A DNA stretch of 9,475 bases, from assembly GCA_019239785.1 (NCBI GenBank), contig JAFAZM010000087.1, positions 1 to 9,475 of the forward strand, read 5' to 3'. This document shows, piece after piece, positions 5,915-9,475 of this stretch (the first letter of the stretch is position 1; every line of letters starts with the position of its first letter). Made by a program: the position numbers and the translations under genes. A model generated the notes under the pieces. It was not told the origin of the DNA. It did not search any database and was given only the letters and a program-made list of their open reading frames with translations. This DNA comes from Sphingomonadaceae bacterium. GTDB lineage: Bacteria; Pseudomonadota; Alphaproteobacteria; Sphingomonadales; Sphingomonadaceae.

Positions 5915-7047
5915 CAGCCGCGATAGGCCGCGATCCGATCGATCGTCGCGTGCAGCGCGTCGAGACAGGCGCGGGCGAGCAGCCGCGAGCGGTCCGGCGA
6001 CCAGCCGTAGACCGGATCGGCCAGATCCTCATTGTCCTTGAACGGCATCTCCAGCGTCATCGAGATCGCGCCATAGCGCTCGGCGAGCTGGGCGGTGGAC
6101 ATGGAGAGATTGGCCTGGCCGGGGGCCGCGATCTCATAGCCTTTCTCGGTCTGGAAATCGGGCGTCACGGCGACCAAGGCCGAAGCGAAGCCGTCGTACA
6201 GGTCCTGCTGCTTTTGGCTCCAGCGCGGAATGCCTTCGAAGCCGGCGAGGAAATTGGCGGCGATCGCCTCGTCGCCGTGAATGTCCATCGCGAAATCGAC
6301 CCCGGTCCGGTCCATCTCGGCGCGGACGTGGAAGACCTCCGGGCTCTTCTCCAGGCTCGGCGCATGCCATTCCCGATTGAGGTTCGTGCCAACCGCATTG
6401 GTGCGCAAATGGCCGCGGAAGGAACCGTCCGGGTTCATGTTGGGAACGACGTGGAAGGTCGCCTTCTGGCGCAGCCGCCGGGTGACCGGGTCGGAATCGT
6501 CGAGCAGCCGCTCGAGCGCGCCTTCCATCCACCATTCGGCCATCGTCTCGCCCGGATGCTGGCGGGCGTAGAGCCAGACCTGAAGCGGGCCGCCGGGGAA
6601 TTTGAAATAGTCCAGCTCGCGACCGTCGAGCGTCTGGCCGAGCGAGCGATATTCGACGTCCGGCGCGGCCGCGACCGAGGCCACCAGATCGTGGTGCCGC
6701 TCCATCGTGTAAGGCGCGAAATAGGCGATCCAGACGCTGTTCGAAGCTGGCGCCGCCTCGATCGTCAGCACGCCGCCGTCGTAAGAGGTGTCGACACGGC
6801 GCCATTCCTCGCGGTCCTCCGAGAGGCAGGCGCGGTAGCCGGCCCAGCCGTGCGGGTAGGCGGCGCCGGCGCCATTGAGGATGCGCAGCGTGACGTGGCG
6901 GCCGGCCGCGCCGGTCAGCCGGAAATAGAACCATTGATAGAAATCGGACTGGTGGTCCTTGACGATCTCGAGGTCGATGCGGTCGCCGGCGATGGCGACC
7001 AAACGGATATTGCCGCCGTCGAAGGCGCTGGAAACGGATAGGGTCAT
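5914..7047 (-). CDS. M14 family zinc carboxypeptidase, cytosolic carboxypeptidase (CCP)-like subfamily
   Basis: The product has 377 residues, typical of bacterial CCP-like enzymes, and no signal peptide. Residues about 1-120 form the beta-rich N-terminal domain peculiar to CCPs (FYQWFYFRL at 36-44, NGAGAAYPHGW, VWIAYFAPYTMERH). The catalytic domain shows zinc ligands His164 and Glu167 in ARQHPGETMAEWWMEG, the MNPDGSFRGHLRTNAVGTNL stretch (204-223) followed by NREW with substrate-binding Arg225, third zinc ligand His257 in MDIHGDE, and probable general base Glu333 in SMTLEMPF. All catalytic residues are present, so it should be active, removing C-terminal residues of peptides or proteins in the cytosol; bacterial substrates of this subfamily are poorly known. 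ATG at 7047 has AAGGA four bases upstream. It lies 32 bases after the lipoprotein gene and overlaps the GNAT gene. The same frame stays open far upstream, antisense to galE, which is not coding. Confidence 0.95.
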   Translation of the reverse strand: MTLSVSSAFDGGNIRLVAIAGDRIDLEIVKDHQSDFYQWFYFRLTGAAGRHVTLRILNGAGAAYPHGWAGYRACLSEDREEWRRVDTSYDGGVLTIEAAPASNSVWIAYFAPYTMERHHDLVASVAAAPDVEYRSLGQTLDGRELDYFKFPGGPLQVWLYARQHPGETMAEWWMEGALERLLDDSDPVTRRLRQKATFHVVPNMNPDGSFRGHLRTNAVGTNLNREWHAPSLEKSPEVFHVRAEMDRTGVDFAMDIHGDEAIAANFLAGFEGIPRWSQKQQDLYDGFASALVAVTPDFQTEKGYEIAAPGQANLSMSTAQLAERYGAISMTLEMPFKDNEDLADPVYGWSPDRSRLLARACLDALHATIDRIAAYRG

Positions 7048-7079
7048 TGCATCCTTGGGAAAAGAGGTGTGCTTTGCTG

Positions 7080-7688
7080 CTAGCGCACCCTGATAGTGCG
7101 GCCCGACTCTCCGGGGAAGTCCCGAAACAGGGCCGCCGCGAGCCGGTCCGCGGCACCGGCGCGGGTGGCCAAGGGCGAGCCGCCGCGCGCCTCCATCTGC
7201 GCCCGCCCTTCCCAGGCGACGGTCGCGTCGGAGCGCCGCTGGATGCGGACGCTGAGCTGCGAGCCGACCACCAGCGTCGGGCCGGCGCCGCCCACGGGAA
7301 TCTCCACCCCGCCGCCGACGCCGACGCCGCCATGGCGGCCATAGCTGGCGGTGCCGCCGCCGATGCCGATGGTGACGCCCGAGCGCCGCGCCGCCGGCCG
7401 CGCCTGCTGGGTGAGGCTGACCATCGCCACCTGCTCGGAGGCGTTGTTCGGCACCACCGTCCAGCCGAGCCGGGTCAGCTCGCGCGCGACCGAGGCCGAG
7501 ATCTGGGCGAATTCGAGCCCGTTCGTGTCGCGTGGGTCGGCCGCCTCGACCGCGATCGGGCCGCGCGCGATCGGCTGGCCGAGATGAAAGCGGGTGACCG
7601 ACGCACCGGTCGCCATGTCGTCGGTTGCGCAGCCGGAAACGGCCGTGATCGCCGAAACTGCAACCAGACACGCGAGCAATCTGTTCAT
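7080..7688 (-). CDS. Outer-membrane lipoprotein, DUF4136-like, with glycine-rich insert
   Basis: The product has 202 residues and starts with a lipoprotein signal peptide: a short basic start (MNR), a hydrophobic stretch, and the lipobox VSGC with acylated Cys20. The following Ala suggests sorting to the outer membrane. The mature part (TRFHLGQPI, FAQISASVARELTRLGWTVV, AMVSLTQQARP) resembles DUF4136-type envelope proteins, which pair a conserved N-terminal strand region with a 'gets older across homologues' Gly-rich loop. That loop is clear here: residues 104-135 (GVTIGIGGGTASYGRHGG, then GVGVGGGVEIPVGG). It ends ALFRDFPGESGRTIRVR. ATG at 7688 has GAGGTGG upstream at good spacing; an upstream in-frame extension would read through the galE promoter region and add a basic stretch that spoils the signal peptide. 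Function is unknown. It is the first gene of a likely unit with the carboxypeptidase, and divergent from galE. The family call is by eye. Confidence 0.85.
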   Translation of the reverse strand: MNRLLACLVAVSAITAVSGCATDDMATGASVTRFHLGQPIARGPIAVEAADPRDTNGLEFAQISASVARELTRLGWTVVPNNASEQVAMVSLTQQARPAARRSGVTIGIGGGTASYGRHGGVGVGGGVEIPVGGAGPTLVVGSQLSVRIQRRSDATVAWEGRAQMEARGGSPLATRAGAADRLAAALFRDFPGESGRTIRVR

Positions 7689-7791
7689 GGCACCACCTCG
7701 TTCTCGGCCTCGTCCCCGGCGACGGAAACTGTATAGGGCGTGTAACGAGTTTAGTCCCTTTTTGCTGCATCGGACAGAGACGGAGTTTTGC
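7689..7791. promoter_or_regulatory. Divergent intergenic region between the lipoprotein gene and galE
   Basis: This 103-base gap must hold promoters in both directions. A TGTATAGG patch (7730-7737) offers a -10-like TATAGG on the + strand (7732-7737) and TATACA on the minus strand (7735-7730), but neither has a convincing -35 partner at 16-18 bases. Ribosome binding sites are clear at both ends: GAGGTGG for the lipoprotein gene (minus strand) and GGAG (7782-7785, six bases before the ATG) for galE. The 7741-7763 part is unusually AT-rich for this window. Confidence 0.4.
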
Positions 7792-8799
7792 ATGATCGAG
7801 AAGAAGCCGGCGGTGCTGGTGACCGGCGGTGCGGGCTATATCGGCAGCCACGCGGTTCTGGCCCTGCTGGATGCGGGCTGGCCGGTGGTGGTGATCGACA
7901 ATCTTTCCACCGGCTTCGCCTGGGCGGTGCCGGAAGGCGCGACCCTCGCCGAGGGGGACATCGCCGATTCCGCCCTGGTCGCCTCGCTGATCGGGGAGCA
8001 CGGGATCGGCGCGATCATGCATTTCGCGGGCTCGGTGGTGGTGCCCGATTCGGTCGCCGATCCGCTCCGTTATTACGAGAACAACACGGTGAAGAGCCGG
8101 GCGCTGATCGCAAGCGCGGTGAAGGGCGGCGTCCGCCATTTCATCTTCTCCTCGACCGCCGCCACCTACGGCATTCCCGAGAAGATCCCCGCTGCGGAGG
8201 AGGACCGGACCGAACCGATCAATCCCTATGGCTGGTCCAAGTTGATGACCGAGCGGATGCTGAAGGATGCCGCCTTCGCCCATCCGCTCAACTTCGGCAT
8301 CCTGCGCTACTTCAACGTCGCCGGCGCCGACCCCGCGGGCCGCTCCGGCCAGTCGACCAGGGGCGCGACCCACCTGATCAAGGTCGCGGTCGAGGCGGCG
8401 ATCGGCAAGCGCGGCCATGTCGACATTTTCGGCACCGATTTCGACACGCCGGACGGCACCGGTGTGCGCGACTATATCCATGTCAGCGACCTCGCCGCCG
8501 CCCACGTCCACGTGCTGGAGCGGCTGATCGAAAGCCCCGACGAGAGCCTGCTGATGAATTGCGGCTACGGCCACGGCTTCTCGGTGTTGGAGGTGCTGAA
8601 CGCCGTCGACCGGGTGACCAACGCCCCGATCGAGCGCCGGCCGGCGCCCCGCCGCGCCGGCGACCCGCCCGCTCTGGTCGCCGACAACCGCCGCATTCTC
8701 TCCACGCTCGACTGGCGCCCCCAGCGCGACGATCTCGACACGATCGTCACCGATGCCCTGCGTTGGGAACGGCTCCTGGCGGAGCGGGGGATCGGCTAG
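7792..8799 (+). CDS. galE: UDP-glucose 4-epimerase
   Basis: The product has 335 residues, the standard GalE length, an extended short-chain dehydrogenase. It interconverts UDP-glucose and UDP-galactose with bound NAD, in the cytosol, for galactose use and for polysaccharide or LPS precursors. NAD loop GGAGYIG (12-18), then VVVIDNLSTG (32-41), GDIAD (55-59), HFAGSVVVPDSV (77-88), the active-site patch FSSTAATYG (119-127, Thr122 in the place of the catalytic Ser of E. coli GalE), and Tyr146/Lys150 of YGWSK. LRYFNVAGADP, GTGVRDYIHVSDLAAAH and the C-terminal PAPRRAGDPPALVAD stretch are typical. ATG at 7792 has GGAG six bases upstream; the frame is open further upstream but lacks family resemblance. 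It may also use UDP-GlcNAc; sequence alone does not decide. No sugar or LPS gene neighbours are visible. Confidence 0.95.
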   Translation: MIEKKPAVLVTGGAGYIGSHAVLALLDAGWPVVVIDNLSTGFAWAVPEGATLAEGDIADSALVASLIGEHGIGAIMHFAGSVVVPDSVADPLRYYENNTVKSRALIASAVKGGVRHFIFSSTAATYGIPEKIPAAEEDRTEPINPYGWSKLMTERMLKDAAFAHPLNFGILRYFNVAGADPAGRSGQSTRGATHLIKVAVEAAIGKRGHVDIFGTDFDTPDGTGVRDYIHVSDLAAAHVHVLERLIESPDESLLMNCGYGHGFSVLEVLNAVDRVTNAPIERRPAPRRAGDPPALVADNRRILSTLDWRPQRDDLDTIVTDALRWERLLAERGIG

Positions 8800-8807
8800 G
8801 CGGAGAT

Positions 8808-8826
8808 CCTCCCCGGAACGGGGAGG
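8808..8826. repeat. Short palindromic repeat, CCTCCCC/GGGGAGG hairpin, copy 2
   Basis: An 8-bp perfect stem (8808-8815 with 8819-8826) closes a GAA loop, nine bases after the galE stop. It matches copy 1 at 2292-2310 except for the loop-closing pair, which is G-C here and T-A there. No T run follows, so it is more likely an mRNA 3'-end stabiliser or a passive repeat than a standard terminator. Confidence 0.75.
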
Positions 8827-8932
8827 AGTTAAGCGGCAACCGCCCGGAGATTCGCGCGTTCGCGCGTTTCTGATTGCGGCCGGCGTCCGCTTCTGGTCTG
8901 TTGCGCCGCCCGTCAACGAAACGAGGGACGAT
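8827..8932. other. Intergenic leader of the small lipoprotein gene
   Basis: After the galE-end repeat this gap holds a tandem TTCGCGCG pair (8851-8858, 8859-8866) that can fold as a 5-bp GC hairpin followed by TTT, a weak terminator candidate at best. No convincing promoter hexamers were found. GAGGG just before the ATG at 8933 is a good ribosome binding site. Confidence 0.35.
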
Positions 8933-9226
8933 ATGAAGCGCCTTTCCATGGCCCTGGCCGCCACCGCTCTGCTCGCACTTGGCGCCTGCTCCGGCCGCAA
9001 CGCCGCCAACAACACCTCGGCGATCGACACGACCAACGACGTCTACGACGTCGCGCCCGACAGCATGACCGCCAACGACCTCGGCAACATGTCGGCCGAC
9101 AATATGTCCGCGGGCGGCAACATGGCGGGCAATGGCTCGGCGACGAGCAATGCCTCGCATTCCGCGAGCAACGCCTCGCACAACGCCAGCAACGCGGCGT
9201 CGAACGCGTCGCGCAACGCGCACTGA
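8933..9226 (+). CDS. Small Asn/Ala/Ser-rich lipoprotein of unknown function
   Basis: The product has 97 residues. The signal peptide MKRLSMALAATALLALGAC carries a lipobox LGAC, with Cys19 acylated and Ser at +2, favouring the outer membrane. The mature 79 residues are low-complexity and almost free of large hydrophobics: a middle with NMSADNMSAGGNMAGNGS (52-69), and a tail built from short SNAS/SNAA units with His (SNASHSASNASHNASNAASN, 72-91, then ASRNAH). There are no aromatic residues in the tail, and the chain looks disordered. The start is ATG at 8933 with GAGGG five to six bases upstream; the longer open frame upstream overlaps the galE end and is not coding. I recognise no family. Such short Asn-rich lipoproteins are seen in sphingomonads; a surface spacer or periplasmic tether is only a guess. 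It stands alone on its strand after galE and converges with the Lrp-type gene. Confidence 0.85.
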   Translation: MKRLSMALAATALLALGACSGRNAANNTSAIDTTNDVYDVAPDSMTANDLGNMSADNMSAGGNMAGNGSATSNASHSASNASHNASNAASNASRNAH

Positions 9227-9244
9227 TCCCTGGGTCCTACCAAA

Positions 9245-9331
9245 TCGTCATCCCGGGCTTGACCCGGGATCCACCTTTTCTTCTCGCCAGCCGTGAAGAA
9301 GGTGGATGGCGGATCAGGTCCGCCATGACGA
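9245..9331. repeat. Composite palindromic element with cloverleaf-like fold
   Basis: Terminal inverted repeats TCGTCAT (9245-9251) and ATGACGA (9325-9331) enclose three consecutive stems. These are TCCCGGG/CCCGGGA (9251-9257 with 9263-9269, loop CTTGA), TCCACCTT/AAGGTGGA (9270-9277 with 9299-9306, extended by four more pairs after a two-T bulge) and GGCGGA/TCCGCC (9308-9313 with 9319-9324, loop TCAGG). It lies between the convergent small lipoprotein gene and the Lrp-type gene. No coding sense is seen. It looks like a non-autonomous dispersed intergenic repeat; a role in terminating both convergent messages is possible. Confidence 0.7.
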
Positions 9332-9355
9332 TGGTGACCTCGCCGGCGTCCGCTC

Positions 9356-9475
9356 CTATCGCGCCGCCGGCTGCTCCAGCCGCAGCGGGTAGGCGGTGGT
9401 GCTCTTCACCCGCTCCATCGCGAAGCGCGAGGTGACGTTCTTCAGCGGCACGCCGGCGATCAGCCGGCGGTAGAA
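9356..9475 (-). CDS. Lrp/AsnC family transcriptional regulator, C-terminal fragment cut by window edge
   Basis: On the minus strand the frame from the right edge is open for 39 codons and ends at TAG (9358-9356). The visible residues begin FYRRLIAGVPLKNVTSRF, continue MERVKSTTAYPL and end LEQPAAR. The pattern 'YRRL...V..VTSRFAMERVKSTTAYPL' is the last helix and strand of the RAM/AsnC effector-binding domain of Lrp-type regulators, where homologues commonly end in VKxTTALPL. The DNA-binding helix-turn-helix would be outside the window. Role: presumably amino-acid-responsive control, often of a neighbouring amino-acid gene; its target cannot be seen here. Confidence 0.72.
   Translation of the reverse strand, partial: FYRRLIAGVPLKNVTSRFAMERVKSTTAYPLRLEQPAAR

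Noticed and set aside
5869..7041. Plus-strand open frame of 390 codons opposite the M14 gene
   Set aside because: Antisense shadow of a well-supported gene, with Arg/Ala/Gly/Asp-biased composition and no motif.
7730..7737. Overlapping divergent -10 boxes between the lipoprotein gene and galE
   Set aside because: Neither direction has a credible -35 hexamer at 16-18 bases, so I do not call defined promoters.
8815..8838. GGAAC as the -35 of an EcfG-type general stress promoter before the small lipoprotein gene
   Set aside because: GGAAC is just the loop region of the hairpin repeat, and no CGTT lies 16-17 bases downstream.
8851..8872. TTCGCGCG tandem repeat as a galE terminator
   Set aside because: The hairpin has only five pairs and the T run is three bases, too weak to call; it is mentioned in the intergenic entry.
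5914..9036. Very long minus-strand open frame (over 1000 codons) from the carboxypeptidase back across galE
   Set aside because: Only the last 377 codons resemble a protein family. The rest is antisense to galE and overlaps the lipoprotein gene in another frame; it is open because stop codons are rare in GC-rich DNA. The ATG at 7047 has a ribosome binding site and the right N-terminus.
1..9475. CRISPR array, tRNA, rRNA, insertion sequence, phage or defence genes
   Set aside because: No regularly spaced repeats, cloverleaf with CCA/T-loop consensus, transposase or integrase motifs, or known defence domains were found on either strand. The three-arm fold at 9245-9331 lacks tRNA sequence signatures.

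Overview
The window is strongly GC-rich, with G or C at most third codon positions. Its gene content and intergenic palindromes point to an alphaproteobacterium, most likely of the sphingomonad group (Sphingomonas, Sphingosinicella or a relative). This rests on protein style, small lipoproteins and dispersed repeats recognised by eye, not on a database search. It looks like ordinary chromosome: no transposase, integrase, phage gene, tRNA, rRNA or CRISPR array was found.

Layout from left to right. (1) The 3' three-quarters of a two-module M16 zinc-protease-family gene (+), closed by a strong intrinsic terminator (2245-2280). (2) A convergent purE-purK pair (-) for the AIR to CAIR step of purine synthesis. 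(3) A divergent short gene (4042-4650, +) for a degenerate GGDEF protein that has lost the GGDEF active site (GGGAF) but keeps a correctly spaced RxxD inhibitory site, so it is probably a c-di-GMP receptor rather than a cyclase. (4) A minus-strand run of four genes read from 7688 down to 4711: a glycine-rich outer-membrane lipoprotein, an M14 cytosolic-type carboxypeptidase, a GNAT acetyltransferase translationally coupled to it (TGATG), and gpmA (phosphoglycerate mutase, TTG start). (5) A divergent galE (7792-8799, +) and a small Asn/Ala/Ser-rich lipoprotein (8933-9226, +). (6) The last 39 codons of an Lrp/AsnC-type regulator (-) running off the right edge.

Most functions are housekeeping: purine synthesis (PurE, PurK), lower glycolysis (GpmA), sugar-nucleotide supply (GalE), proteolysis or peptide trimming (M16, M14) and envelope lipoproteins. 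The intergenic DNA is unusually structured. Short gaps carry members of at least three palindromic repeat types: a CCTCCCC/GGGGAGG hairpin present twice with a compensatory base-pair change, a CGTCA-CCC/GGG-TCC hairpin present once alone and once inside an 87-bp cloverleaf-like element, and an element of the TTTTCCGG / CACTTTTCCG type in the purE/GGDEF divergent promoter region.

No clearly new multi-gene system is visible. The best leads are the degenerate GGDEF protein, the cloverleaf repeat, and the lipoprotein/M14/GNAT gene set.
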